Notes: generated from the sequence alone by a model not told the origin. A stretch of DNA of 64,000 bases from Crocinitomix catalasitica ATCC 23190 (GCF_000621625.1 NZ_KK211318.1:124001-188000), one strand, 5' to 3'; positions 9,001-17,741 are shown, numbered from the stretch's first letter. Program-made: numbers and translations.

Positions 9001-9979
9001 TATAATAGGGTTGAATCTCGTAATCATCAAAATCTCCTTTGTTCTGTTTGATGATGATATTGTATGCTTTTACAGCATCGTTATAAGACTTTTTCTCGTA
9101 GGCAATTCTATTTTCTGCACCTTCAATATTATTGAGTACCGTTGCAATAGATTCAGAACTACCTGATTGGGTTGCTATCTTTTTAGCTGCTTTAATTTTA
9201 TCGTCAATCTCCGTTTCAATACGGTATCGATTAGCACCTTCAGCTGTTTTTAATTCTTCAGATAAACTTTTAATCGCTGCATTTAACTGGCTTAATTCTC
9301 TATTGTTTCCGCCCATTGCACTGAAAAGATCCGGTAACATATTATTGCGTTGATCAATTGCCGTTTGCACCAAATCGTATTTAGAATGCATTTCTTCCTG
9401 CGCAACAATTAATTCATTTTCAGTGCTCGATTCACCGCCGCTACTTCCTGCTGAAAAATAAAAAAACAACAATAAAAAAACAATAATTCCACCTACGATA
9501 AAATAGAGTTTTTTCGACTTTTCGTCTTTCGCTCCAATCTTCGATTTTTTATTAATTGTACTTAAAATATTAATACAAACCTGGTCAGTTGGATCAACAA
9601 TTAATTCTCTTCGGGCATAATATTCAGCTTTTTCTCTCGCTTTAATATCATTGTCTTCAAGCCATAACATTTGATACGATTTGGCTAAAACAGAATTCCC
9701 GTTCGCTAAATAAGGATTGATAGCCGTTGCTTTTTCGGCATCCGCTATTGCTTCATTAAAATTCCTAGCATCTAAATGACGTTGAGCAGTTTCTAAGTGA
9801 ATGACAGCGCTGGCTTGCAATTCCTCCCATTCAGTATCGCTCATGCCCATGCTAATAGCCAATTCTCTCAGTTCGCCTAGTGTTAAAGGGCGTTCCTCTA
9901 ATGAATTGTTACCTTCAGCTGCCTGAACGACAGTTTTAATATGTTGTTTGAATTTCTCTTCGTTGTATCCAGCTTCCAT
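8990..9979 (-). CDS. TPR-LemA fusion protein
   Basis: This 329-aa protein has three parts. Residues 1-150 are cytoplasmic and contain a TPR-like pair of helices (AQRHLDARNFNEAIADAEKA, about 65-84). Residues 158-177 form one transmembrane helix. Residues 190-320 form a LemA domain with the family's VQTAIDQRNNMLPDL and ENRIAYEKKSYNDAVKAYN motifs. A usual LemA protein is about 190 aa with only a short N-terminus, so the cytoplasmic TPR extension is a fusion. It is translationally coupled to the downstream TPM gene. LemA function is unknown in bacteria. Confidence 0.85.
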   Translation of the reverse strand: MEAGYNEEKFKQHIKTVVQAAEGNNSLEERPLTLGELRELAISMGMSDTEWEELQASAVIHLETAQRHLDARNFNEAIADAEKATAINPYLANGNSVLAKSYQMLWLEDNDIKAREKAEYYARRELIVDPTDQVCINILSTINKKSKIGAKDEKSKKLYFIVGGIIVFLLLFFYFSAGSSGGESSTENELIVAQEEMHSKYDLVQTAIDQRNNMLPDLFSAMGGNNRELSQLNAAIKSLSEELKTAEGANRYRIETEIDDKIKAAKKIATQSGSSESIATVLNNIEGAENRIAYEKKSYNDAVKAYNIIIKQNKGDFDDYEIQPYYNEQ

Positions 9980-10006
9980 AATTATTAAATAGTTCTTCGA
10001 ATTTAA

Positions 10007-10228
10007 TTAAACTATTTCTATTTGTCTCCCTTCAACTTCAATCAAATCCCCTTTTCTTAATTTTTTACGTTTTCTAAACTCTTGTTCACCATTTACATGA
10101 ACCAAACCATCCTCAATAATAATTTTACCATGGCCACCCGTTTGTGCTACTTCGTGAATCTTTAATAATTTGATTAACTCAATAAATTCGGAATTCTCTT
10201 TTAATTCAAATTGTTCTTTTTCGCTCAT
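10007..10228 (-). CDS. S4-domain RNA-binding protein (YbcJ/YaaA type)
   Basis: The 73-aa protein is a nearly bare S4 domain: helix-loop-helix up to about residue 40 (LLKIHEVAQTGGHGK), then VHVNGEQEFRKRKKLRKGD and a closing beta strand. Small S4 proteins of this type bind structured RNA and may act in ribosome assembly or stalled-ribosome handling. Its ATG lies 23 bp inside the 3' end of meaB, so translation of the two is probably coupled. Confidence 0.85.
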   Translation of the reverse strand: MSEKEQFELKENSEFIELIKLLKIHEVAQTGGHGKIIIEDGLVHVNGEQEFRKRKKLRKGDLIEVEGRQIEIV

Positions 10229-11264
10229 GATAATATTTTATAATTTTTTCGGCCGCTCTATACGACGTTATTTTCCCGTCTATTAATTCGGATTGTATTT
10301 TTGTTAATTCTGCTTCAATTCCATCTGTTTGATAGAATTCTTTTAATAAATTTTCTTTTACGGTTTCATTCATCCAATAAACCTCTTGTTGGTTTCTATT
10401 GGCTTGTTTTGAACCATTGCTAATTGTCAATCTATTAAATGCATCGACAATATCCCACGCTTTTTCAATTCCTCTGGTTTCTATGCTACTCACTGTTTCA
10501 ACCTTCGGAATCCATTCATTGTCATTGGCCGGGAAGAGGTGTAAGGCATTTTTATATTCTGATCGCGCCATATTAGCCATCTTCACATTCTCACCATCTG
10601 CTTTTGTAATTAGAATGGCATCGGCCATCTCCATTATTCCTCTTTTAATTCCTTGTAATTCATCACCTGCACCTGCGAGCATGAGCAATAAAAAGAAGTC
10701 TGTCATTGAATGAACAGCCGTTTCAGATTGTCCTACACCAACTGTTTCTATCAATATAATATCAAAGCCAGCAGCTTCACATAAAAATATGGTCTCTCTG
10801 GTATTTCTTGCCACTCCACCAAGCGATCCGCTTGAGGCTGTAGGTCGAATAAATGCATTGGGATGCACAGCTAATTTATTCATACGTGTTTTATCCCCCA
10901 AAATACTACCATGCGATTTTTCACTACTCGGATCAATCGCCATCACAGCCACTTTTAATCCTTTATTGACCAAATACAGCCCAAAAGATTCTATAAAGGT
11001 ACTCTTTCCAACCCCGGGAACACCCGTAATTCCAATTCTAATCGCATCCGTATTTTTATTCAAACACTTTGCCACCACAGCTTGCCCAATTTCACTTTTT
11101 TGTTGATTGGTACTTTCAATTAAGGTGATGGTTTCACTTAAGGCTTTAAAATCACCTGCAAAAATTTTACTTGATAATTCATCAACATTTAAAGATGCGG
11201 CATGCGCTTTCTTCTTCGCCAATAAGGCTTCAATTTTTTTAGAATTTGGAGTATTGTCAGACAT
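10206..11264 (-). CDS. meaB: methylmalonyl-CoA mutase-associated GTPase MeaB
   Basis: MeaB is a G3E-family P-loop GTPase that protects and reloads adenosylcobalamin-dependent methylmalonyl-CoA mutase. The 352-aa length fits. The Walker A motif GVPGVGKST is at 81-89, a Walker B-like stretch (VAVMAIDPSS) follows, and ILITKADGEN supplies the base-specificity region. The C-terminal helical arm is present. No mutase genes are in the window; the mutase is probably encoded elsewhere. The S4 gene overlaps its 3' end. Confidence 0.92.
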   Translation of the reverse strand: MSDNTPNSKKIEALLAKKKAHAASLNVDELSSKIFAGDFKALSETITLIESTNQQKSEIGQAVVAKCLNKNTDAIRIGITGVPGVGKSTFIESFGLYLVNKGLKVAVMAIDPSSEKSHGSILGDKTRMNKLAVHPNAFIRPTASSGSLGGVARNTRETIFLCEAAGFDIILIETVGVGQSETAVHSMTDFFLLLMLAGAGDELQGIKRGIMEMADAILITKADGENVKMANMARSEYKNALHLFPANDNEWIPKVETVSSIETRGIEKAWDIVDAFNRLTISNGSKQANRNQQEVYWMNETVKENLLKEFYQTDGIEAELTKIQSELIDGKITSYRAAEKIIKYYHERKRTI

Positions 11265-11275
11265 TATAAAAACGG

Positions 11276-11845
11276 TTATTCCGTTGATTTTTCAACAATG
11301 TTCGAATAAGCTTCAACCCAAGCTGGATCTTGTACATCTCGGAGCAACTTAAACAAACTATCACCGTAAATATACTCGGTTTGTAAATTTGTTACACCAT
11401 ATTCGCGCTGTAAAAATTCCATTTGTGCGTTCGATGGTTTGTAGCGCCCTTTGCTCCAGCCCGTTTCGTCGTATATTGTTGGATGTTCGTAAAAACGAAT
11501 TTTCCATAAATTCTTAAAAGGCGTATTTGTAAAACCCGCAATGCGGCCATCTTCGTCTTCAACCAACCAGCAACTATCAATGCCATTTTTCTGAAAAACA
11601 TTCTCCTTTTTTTGGTTGTAAGCACTCGGCCAATAGCCTAAAGCCATGTACATAAAGTTTTGTTCGGGTACAATTTGTGAACTCACCACCTTGCCATTTC
11701 TTGTTGTGATAAAAGCATAAGTTAACATTTGCGAATGAGCATTCGCACAGATAGACACTGCCAAATGAATTTGTTTAGCAGGATTGGTCTGGCCGAAAAG
11801 CAATAAAGTTCCCAGCAATAATGATATGTTTATTAACCGTTTTAT
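11276..11845 (-). CDS. secreted hypothetical protein with unusual start codon
   Basis: The frame is open from a stop at 11852-11854 and contains no ATG. A TTG at 11818 would give a clipped leader (MLGTLLLFGQT). A full signal peptide, KRLINISLLLGTLLLFGQT, appears only if translation starts upstream. There the codon before Lys-Arg is ATA at 11845-11843. I therefore place the start at 11845 and flag it as non-canonical or a base error of an ATG. The mature protein is about 165 aa, has aromatic-rich strands and matches no family I know. It sits 12 bp upstream of meaB on the same strand. Confidence 0.55.
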   Translation of the reverse strand: MKRLINISLLLGTLLLFGQTNPAKQIHLAVSICANAHSQMLTYAFITTRNGKVVSSQIVPEQNFMYMALGYWPSAYNQKKENVFQKNGIDSCWLVEDEDGRIAGFTNTPFKNLWKIRFYEHPTIYDETGWSKGRYKPSNAQMEFLQREYGVTNLQTEYIYGDSLFKLLRDVQDPAWVEAYSNIVEKSTE

Positions 11846-11932
11846 GTTAGCTTATTGTTATTGTTTAGTGTCAAATAATAGCGTTTTCTGATCAATTTTG
11901 TATTCTTTGAATTATACCAAATTATACAAGAA

Positions 11933-13198
11933 ATGGTTACGAAGTCTCTTTTATTTAACGTTTTAAGTCTGCTAATAGTATGCCAATCTTTTGGACAAAC
12001 AGATGTGAAAGAAATTAAAACTCCTGCATTAGATTTAAGCGCGTTGAAAGTCTTTATTGATTGTCAGCAATGTGATCAAACTTTTTTAACTCAGCAAATC
12101 AATAATATTCAATTCGTTAGAGACAGACAAATGGCAGATGTACATTTGTTATTTACAAGTCAATCTAGCGGAGCAGGTGGTAAATTAGAACGCATTCAAT
12201 TCATAGGTTTAGGTGCATTTAAACATTTGTCAGATATTTTAACCTACGCTACTTTACCGACAAATTCGACTGAAGAAGAAAGACAACAAGCTTTAAAGTA
12301 TGTCGAACTAGGATTGGTGCGGTATCGGTTAGAGGCCGGACAAGTAGATTTATTAGAATTGGTTGTGTATGCTGACGAAAAGGTTAGTGTTGAAGAGGTA
12401 ACGGATCCTTGGAATAGTTGGGTCTATTCGTTAAACGCTGGAGGTTGGGCAACAGGAGAAGAAACAAAAAACACCTTTAATATTAACGGGAATATCAATG
12501 CGCGCAGAATAACAGCGCAAAATAAATTTATTGTCAGAGCGGGATTCAATCAAACCAAAGAAGTGTACAATTATAATAACGTAAAAACGGCTTCTAAAAA
12601 ACGTGATTTCTGGGGCAGTGCACAAGATGTTCTAACCATCAACGATCATTTTTCGTACGGTTTTTTTGCCGATGCTGGAAATTCAATCTACAGCAATTAT
12701 AAGTTATATTCAGTTTTAAAAACAGGATTGGAATATGATTTTTTTGAATATGCTGAAGCATTTAATAAGCAAGCAATTGTAGCCTATAATTTAGGAGCGC
12801 GATACAATGATTATTATGATACAACTGTATTTAATCAGTCGGCAGAAGTGCTCAGTTTTCAAGAGGTTACCCTAGGTGGAACAGTAAAACAAGATTGGGG
12901 CAATATGTCATCCACATTAACTTACCATAATTACTTACATGATTTTAAATTGAATTCATTGTCTCTTTGGCTTAATTTTAAAGTGCGTTTATTTAAAGGC
13001 TTTTCATGGCGGTTGAACGGTAAAATTAACTTCAATCAAAATCAAGTGAATATAGCAAAACAAGGAGTGAGTATTGAAGATGTATTATTGCAGCAACAAC
13101 AATTAGGATCGGCTTATTCGTATTGGATGAGCACAGGTATTAACTATTCATTCGGCTCTATGTACAATTCGGTTGTTAATCCGCGATTTGACATTTAG
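11933..13198 (+). CDS. outer-membrane beta-barrel protein with N-terminal periplasmic domain
   Basis: The 421-aa protein has a signal peptide ending near FGQ (residue 22). Residues 38-140 form a domain with a CxxC (DCQQC) and the string NNIQFVRDRQMADVHLLFTSQ. After DPWNSWVYSLNAGG (about 160) the rest alternates polar and aromatic residues in a way typical of outer-membrane strands, and it ends in a strand with terminal FDI. I recall this two-part layout from other Bacteroidota proteins of unknown function. It is a single gene upstream of htpG with its own spacing, facing away from the meaB cluster. Confidence 0.6.
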   Translation: MVTKSLLFNVLSLLIVCQSFGQTDVKEIKTPALDLSALKVFIDCQQCDQTFLTQQINNIQFVRDRQMADVHLLFTSQSSGAGGKLERIQFIGLGAFKHLSDILTYATLPTNSTEEERQQALKYVELGLVRYRLEAGQVDLLELVVYADEKVSVEEVTDPWNSWVYSLNAGGWATGEETKNTFNINGNINARRITAQNKFIVRAGFNQTKEVYNYNNVKTASKKRDFWGSAQDVLTINDHFSYGFFADAGNSIYSNYKLYSVLKTGLEYDFFEYAEAFNKQAIVAYNLGARYNDYYDTTVFNQSAEVLSFQEVTLGGTVKQDWGNMSSTLTYHNYLHDFKLNSLSLWLNFKVRLFKGFSWRLNGKINFNQNQVNIAKQGVSIEDVLLQQQQLGSAYSYWMSTGINYSFGSMYNSVVNPRFDI

Positions 13199-13216
13199 TT
13201 GTACGAATTGAAATCT

Positions 13217-13258
13217 TGACAGTTATCTCTGCATCATTTCCGACAATCTGACAGTAAT
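13217..13258 (+). promoter_or_regulatory. tandem TGACAGTWAT boxes upstream of htpG
   Basis: TGACAGTTAT (13217-13226) and TGACAGTAAT (13249-13258) are near-identical direct repeats 32 bp apart, about three DNA turns. They lie just upstream of a sigma-54-like core. They could bind an activator or repressor of the heat-shock gene. Confidence 0.4.
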
Positions 13259-13265
13259 TCCTTCC

Positions 13266-13281
13266 TTGGCACAAGTATTGA
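13266..13281 (+). promoter_or_regulatory. sigma-54-like (-24/-12) promoter of htpG
   Basis: TTGGCAC, five bases, then TTGA matches the RpoN consensus TGGCAC-N5-TTGC in spacing and in all but the last C. Transcription would start near 13293, about 23 bases before the htpG ATG. No TAnnTTTG housekeeping box is seen in this gap. Confidence 0.5.
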
Positions 13282-13315
13282 CCTTTTGTTTCCAAACTAA
13301 AATTAAATATATACA

Positions 13316-15217
13316 ATGGCAACAAAAGGAACAGTTAATGTACAAACTGAGAATATTTTTCCACTAATTAAGAAGTTCTTATACAGTGATCATGAGATAT
13401 TTTTACGTGAGTTGGTTTCAAATGCAATTGATGCAACAAGCAAATTAAAAGTTTTAAGCGCTGCAGGTGAAGCTAAAGGTGATTTGGGCGACTTAAAAGT
13501 TGAAGTAATATTAGACAAAGAAGCAGGAACTTTAACCGTAAAGGATAAAGGGATTGGGATGACAGAAGATGAGATTGTAAAATACATCAATCAAATTGCA
13601 TTTTCTGGCGCTGAAGAATTTGTTCAAAAATACGAAGGTAAAGAAGGTGCAGAGCAAATAATCGGTCATTTCGGTCTTGGTTTCTATTCTGCTTTCATGG
13701 TAGCGAAAAAAGTTGAAATTAAAACATTGTCTTTCAAAGAAGGTTCGCAAGCAGTGAAATGGGAAAGTGATGGCACACCTGAATTCGAAATTTCAGATTA
13801 TGAAAAATCGGATAGAGGAACAGAAATTGTTTTACATATTTCAGACGATTCTAAGGAATTTTTAGAGGATGGTAGAATCAGAGGTATTCTTGATAAATAT
13901 TGTAAATTCTTGCCAGTTGAAATCAAGTTTGGTACAAAAACAATCAAAGAAGACGATCCAACAGGAGAATTAGACGACGAAGGAAAAGTTAAAAAAGTTG
14001 ATGTTGAAGTTGATGATATCATTAACAATACAACACCATTATGGGTTAAAGCTCCAGCTGATTTATCAGACGAAGAATACAAAGCGTTTTACCGCGAGTT
14101 GTACCCAATGACATTTGAAGATCCATTATTCCACATTCACTTAAATGTAGATTACCCTTTTAACTTAACAGGTGTTTTATATTTCCCGAAATTAAAAGAG
14201 AATTTAGAGATTCAAAAAAATAAAATTCAATTGTACTCTAATCAAGTATTCATTACTGATTCGGTTGAGGAAATTGTACCAGAATTTTTAACTTTATTAC
14301 ACGGTGTAATTGATTCACCAGATATCCCATTAAACGTATCTCGTTCGTATTTACAAGCTGATGGAAATGTGAAAAAAATCTCTTCACATATCACTAAAAA
14401 AGTAGCAGATAAATTAAATAGCATGTTCAAAGACGATCGTGCTGATTTTGAATCGAAATGGGATAATTTAAAAGTATTTGTTGAGTACGGTATGTTAACT
14501 GACGACAAATTCTTCTTAAAAGCTGAGAAATTCACATTGGTAAAAAACTCTAAAGCTGAATATGCTACTTTAGATGAGTACCAAGAAAAAATCAAAGCAA
14601 CACAAACCGATAAAGACGGTAAGTTGGTTATTCTATATGCGAACAATCAAGAAGCGCATCACCAATTTATTACCAATGCTGAAGAAAGAGGGTATGACGT
14701 ATTGATAATGGACAGTCCATTAACACCACACTATATTTCTCAGTTAGAAAGTAAGTTAGAGAATGTAACATTCGCAAGAGTTGATGCAGATACTTTAGAC
14801 AACTTAATTAAAACAGATGTCGAAGTACCTTCTAAATTATCAGACGAAGAAAAAGAAACACTTAAGCCAATATTTGAAGGCGTTGTAAGCAAAGACAAGT
14901 TTACAGTTCAGTTTGCAAATATGAGTGAAACAGAAGCACCAATTGTAATCACACAACCAGAGTTTATGCGAAGAATGCAAGAGCAGCAACGTATGGGCGG
15001 TGGCGGCGGAATGAACATGTTCGGTTCGTTCCCTGAAATGTACAATATGGTAGTTAATGTAAACCACCCAAAAGTTGGTGCAATATTGAGTAAAGAAAAA
15101 GATAACAAAGAAAAATTAGCGAAACAGTTAACTGATTTAGCCATGTTATCACAAGGTATGTTAACAGGAGCAGCCTTAACAGAGTTCATCAAACGTAGCG
15201 TAGATTTGATTGACTAG
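13316..15217 (+). CDS. htpG: molecular chaperone HtpG (Hsp90)
   Basis: HtpG is the bacterial Hsp90, a dimeric cytoplasmic ATP-driven chaperone. The 633-aa protein has the GHKL ATP-binding domain first: E..FLRELVSNAIDA at about 28-42, KDKGIGMTEDE near 76-86 and GHFGLGFYSAFMV near 118-130. The middle domain contains GVLYFPK, and NVSRSYLQ near 340 carries the catalytic Arg. The C-terminal dimerisation domain follows; it has a Gly/Met-rich loop (QRMGGGGGMNMFG) near 560. All motifs are intact. It is monocistronic, with a promoter candidate at 13266 and a terminator at 15249. Confidence 0.97.
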   Translation: MATKGTVNVQTENIFPLIKKFLYSDHEIFLRELVSNAIDATSKLKVLSAAGEAKGDLGDLKVEVILDKEAGTLTVKDKGIGMTEDEIVKYINQIAFSGAEEFVQKYEGKEGAEQIIGHFGLGFYSAFMVAKKVEIKTLSFKEGSQAVKWESDGTPEFEISDYEKSDRGTEIVLHISDDSKEFLEDGRIRGILDKYCKFLPVEIKFGTKTIKEDDPTGELDDEGKVKKVDVEVDDIINNTTPLWVKAPADLSDEEYKAFYRELYPMTFEDPLFHIHLNVDYPFNLTGVLYFPKLKENLEIQKNKIQLYSNQVFITDSVEEIVPEFLTLLHGVIDSPDIPLNVSRSYLQADGNVKKISSHITKKVADKLNSMFKDDRADFESKWDNLKVFVEYGMLTDDKFFLKAEKFTLVKNSKAEYATLDEYQEKIKATQTDKDGKLVILYANNQEAHHQFITNAEERGYDVLIMDSPLTPHYISQLESKLENVTFARVDADTLDNLIKTDVEVPSKLSDEEKETLKPIFEGVVSKDKFTVQFANMSETEAPIVITQPEFMRRMQEQQRMGGGGGMNMFGSFPEMYNMVVNVNHPKVGAILSKEKDNKEKLAKQLTDLAMLSQGMLTGAALTEFIKRSVDLID

Positions 15218-15248
15218 TAGTTATAATTATTATTTAGATTTAATAAGG

Positions 15249-15278
15249 ACCAGTGGCAGCAATGTCACTGGTTTTTTT
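15249..15278 (+). terminator. htpG intrinsic terminator
   Basis: accagtggca-gcaa-tgtcactggt is a 10-bp stem (one G-U pair) closed by a GCAA tetraloop, followed by seven T. Confidence 0.9.
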
Positions 15279-15329
15279 GTGGTTTAAAATAAGGAGGGCA
15301 AACAATGGTCAAATTGATCAGAATTATTT

Positions 15330-15463
15330 GGGCGTTCCCCTTCGCTCACAACGCACCTCGCAAGTTCAGTACAGGTCGGAGCGAATCGGGCGGGCTTTCC
15401 GTTCTTATCTTTTTTCCTCCTCAAGCGGACGGAAAAAAGGATATCCACTTCAATCCCTAACGC
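15330..15463 (+). repeat. Bacteroidota structured intergenic repeat, copy 1
   Basis: The 134-bp block is far richer in G+C than its surroundings. It opens with GGGCGTTCCCC and has an inner CGGGCTTTCCG followed by a T/A-rich hairpin (cttttttcc ... ggaaaaaag). It closes with ATCCACTTCAATCCCTAACGC. The same ordered landmarks (GGGCG, CGGGCT-TCC, poly-T hairpin, ATCCCT) occur inverted at 42207-42295. From memory, this GGGCGT...CGGGCT...AATCCCTNACGC pattern is widespread between genes in Flavobacteriia. Frames within it are not conserved as protein, so it is treated as non-coding. Confidence 0.7.
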
Positions 15464-15604
15464 AAAAGGGCAGAACCTAATTTGTATTTGGCCAACAAAA
15501 ATCTGTCTTCCAATCTATTGGTCTGTTGAGGATCGTCAAATTCTTAAGTATTAAAATATTAAAAATCCAATTGATTCACTATTTTAGCGCAACAATCACA
15601 TTTA

Positions 15605-15636
15605 AAAGGACTAAAACACATTGGTGTGTTTTAGTC
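15605..15636 (-). terminator. terminator hairpin after the mdaB-like gene
   Basis: gactaaaacaca-ttgg-tgtgttttagtc is a perfect 12-bp stem with a TTGG loop, 24 bp past the minus-strand stop at 15660. The minus-strand tail is cctttt. The rest of 15464-15659 holds nothing recognisable. Confidence 0.7.
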
Positions 15637-15659
15637 GGTTCCGAAATGAAACCAGCTAA

Positions 15660-16256
15660 TTACAAATTAATCATTAAATCATTTAAAAAAGTATTGTATT
15701 TATTCAATTCAGAAGGAACATCAGCATTTTTTTCCATATCGTGAAAATGATGTGTTGCTAATAATTCCATTCCTGTAAAAGCATTCATTCTGTGAAACCC
15801 AGACATAACACCTTCATCGACACTTTTTTGATTAAAAAATTCCTTCTCTAAAGTAAATGCAGCTTTAGGTGCATTCCAACTTGTAGTCAGTATATATTTT
15901 TTTCCGTGCATTAAACCACCAGTCCCATAATTAATGTTTGGATTTTTTCTACTTCTTCCATCATTTGCATAAATTCCATTTTGATGACCTTCCGTAAAAA
16001 CTTCATCTATATATTTTTTAAATCCAAAAGGGATTTGGAACCACCAAATTGGAGTATGATAAATCACTATATCTGCCCACTTAAATTTTTCAACTTCTTG
16101 TTTTACGTTATAATTTTCACCTACTTGAGTAAACTTCACTTCAAATTCTTTAAGGGTATCAAAATATGAAATAGTTTTAGTGAAAAGTGTTTCGTTAAAT
16201 CTTCCACCTGAATGTGCAAATGGATGACTACCATTAATTATAAATATATTTTTCAT
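15660..16256 (-). CDS. NAD(P)H-dependent flavin oxidoreductase, MdaB-like
   Basis: The 198-aa flavodoxin-fold protein begins with the FMN/FAD phosphate-binding pattern IFIINGSHPFAHSGGRFNETL (about 4-24). It continues with IVIYHTPIWWFQIPFGFKKYID (about 63-84), the quinone-reductase signature of the MdaB/NQO1 group. TGGLMHGKKYILTTSWNAP near 111-129 is the NAD(P)H/quinone side. Such enzymes reduce quinones by two electrons and protect against redox-cycling compounds. It is divergently transcribed from a LysR regulator 93 bp away, which probably controls it. Confidence 0.88.
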   Translation of the reverse strand: MKNIFIINGSHPFAHSGGRFNETLFTKTISYFDTLKEFEVKFTQVGENYNVKQEVEKFKWADIVIYHTPIWWFQIPFGFKKYIDEVFTEGHQNGIYANDGRSRKNPNINYGTGGLMHGKKYILTTSWNAPKAAFTLEKEFFNQKSVDEGVMSGFHRMNAFTGMELLATHHFHDMEKNADVPSELNKYNTFLNDLMINL

Positions 16257-16296
16257 TTGTCTCTTATTTTATATAGGTCAAAATTAAAGCAATACT

Positions 16297-16330
16297 TATT
16301 ATTATAAAAATAATATAAATTATAAATTTG
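16297..16330 (+). promoter_or_regulatory. divergent mdaB/LysR control region
   Basis: The 93-bp gap holds an AT-rich inverted repeat, tattatt-N5-aataata (16297-16315). On the plus strand it also has TAAATTTG at 16323-16330, fitting the Bacteroidota -7 consensus TAnnTTTG, 19 bp before the LysR start. The palindrome is a weak candidate LysR site because the whole gap is AT-rich. Confidence 0.4.
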
Positions 16331-16349
16331 TATTAATATTTTAATAGTT

Positions 16350-17252
16350 ATGGTGAATTTAGAATGGTATAGAACATTTAAAGAAATATATGAAAACGGG
16401 ACTTTAACCAAAGCTTCCATTGCTTTATATGCTTCCCAGCCTGGAGTTAGTGTACACTTAAATGCTCTAGAAGCTTATGTGGGCAAAAAACTATTTGAAC
16501 GTACTTCCAGAAAAATGATTCCAACAGAAGATGGGAAATTTTTATATGAATATATTATTGAGTCTTTAAAAAAACTTGAAATAGCGGAACAGCATTTTAA
16601 AAAAACAACACAAGAAAAAAATCCATCCCTGAACATTGGCATGTGTTCTGAAATGTTTCAACTAATTATTGAACCCGAAATTCCCCAACTAGACTTTGAC
16701 CTAGTGGCGAGATTTGGAGCACATACAGATCTAATAAAAGACCTAAACAACGGCATTTTAGGTTTAGTAATAACACCTAAAAAACAGAACGAAAAAAAAT
16801 CATTAGTTGATTATATTCCGTTTTCAAAAGAAAGAATCGTTTTAATAGCAGGAAATAAAACGGATACAACTAAAATACAAAAACACATTAATTCTAATAA
16901 TATAAACAAGTTAGAAGACGAACTACTTCAAAATATTTGGTATAGTTCATCAAACGAAATGGAACATTTTAGACGTTTTTGGTTTGAGAATTTTAATAAA
17001 AAACCTGCGTTCAAACCCAACTATATTTTACCAAACATTACTTCTATTATAAGATGTTTAATCAATGGAAACGGACTTGCATTGGTTCCCGATTTTTTAT
17101 GTCAAGAACAGATTTTAAGAAACGAAATTAATTTAGTTTGGGAAGGAACAGTAAAAACGGAAAACACCTTATATTTTGCATCAAGAACAGATTTGAAATA
17201 CAAAAAAGAATTAGATACGATTAAGCATATATTTACATCAAAAATGAAATAA
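16350..17252 (+). CDS. LysR-family transcriptional regulator
   Basis: The 300-aa length is standard. Residues 1-62 form the winged helix-turn-helix (LEWYRTFKEIYENGTLTKAS, then QPGVSVHLNALEAYVGKKLFER), and residues 90-295 form the type 2 periplasmic-binding-like effector domain. It faces the mdaB-like oxidoreductase gene. By the usual LysR logic it should activate that gene in response to a quinone or electrophile, but the ligand is not deducible. No membrane segments. Confidence 0.92.
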   Translation: MVNLEWYRTFKEIYENGTLTKASIALYASQPGVSVHLNALEAYVGKKLFERTSRKMIPTEDGKFLYEYIIESLKKLEIAEQHFKKTTQEKNPSLNIGMCSEMFQLIIEPEIPQLDFDLVARFGAHTDLIKDLNNGILGLVITPKKQNEKKSLVDYIPFSKERIVLIAGNKTDTTKIQKHINSNNINKLEDELLQNIWYSSSNEMEHFRRFWFENFNKKPAFKPNYILPNITSIIRCLINGNGLALVPDFLCQEQILRNEINLVWEGTVKTENTLYFASRTDLKYKKELDTIKHIFTSKMK

Positions 17253-17741
17253 ACGCAGTAGTACGTCATGTTTAATTCATTGCTAATCCTCGCTGATTTA
17301 TTTTCAGTTTGTTTTTGCTAGATTAGCAGATTATAAAGGATAATAACCATACAAAATACGGCTTCTAATTAAACTTGAATTTTAAATAAATATTGAGTGG
17401 ATAACGAATCGACAAAACAAGAAAAGCGAATATTGGATAAAAAATTTGTGACAAAAATGCACGAATCCAAAATTCAGTGAAATTGATGGGTGAAAATCAA
17501 TGCTAGAAAATAGTACAAATAAAAAAAATAAAATCGCAGGAAGCTTTGCTTTAAAAGTTCTAAATTTTTACTCCCCCATTTTATGTATCTCACTTTTTTA
17601 CGAGAAAGAATAAAATTACTGTACTTTAACGAGGAATTGATTGCAAAAAAAATAGATTTTAACAACTGCTTTTCAGAATGATAAAAAAGCATTGGCCAAG
17701 GTAAAGTCAAAGAAGTCAAATTATTTATATTTTTGATAAAT
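17253..17741. other. 489-bp AT-rich gap without a supported gene
   Basis: An 81-aa minus-strand ORF (17474-17719) exists, but it has a composition expected of AT-rich noise and no recognisable motif. I see no repeats or terminators here. Confidence 0.5.

Noticed and set aside
13390-15192. Several 66-134-aa minus-strand ORFs inside htpG
   Set aside because: All are antisense shadows of a strongly conserved gene.
15253-15480. 75-aa plus-strand ORF running through the structured repeat
   Set aside because: It starts in the htpG terminator and reads across the non-coding repeat; the second copy does not keep this frame.
17474-17719. 81-aa minus-strand ORF in the 489-bp gap
   Set aside because: It has AT-driven composition, no motif and no sensible start context.
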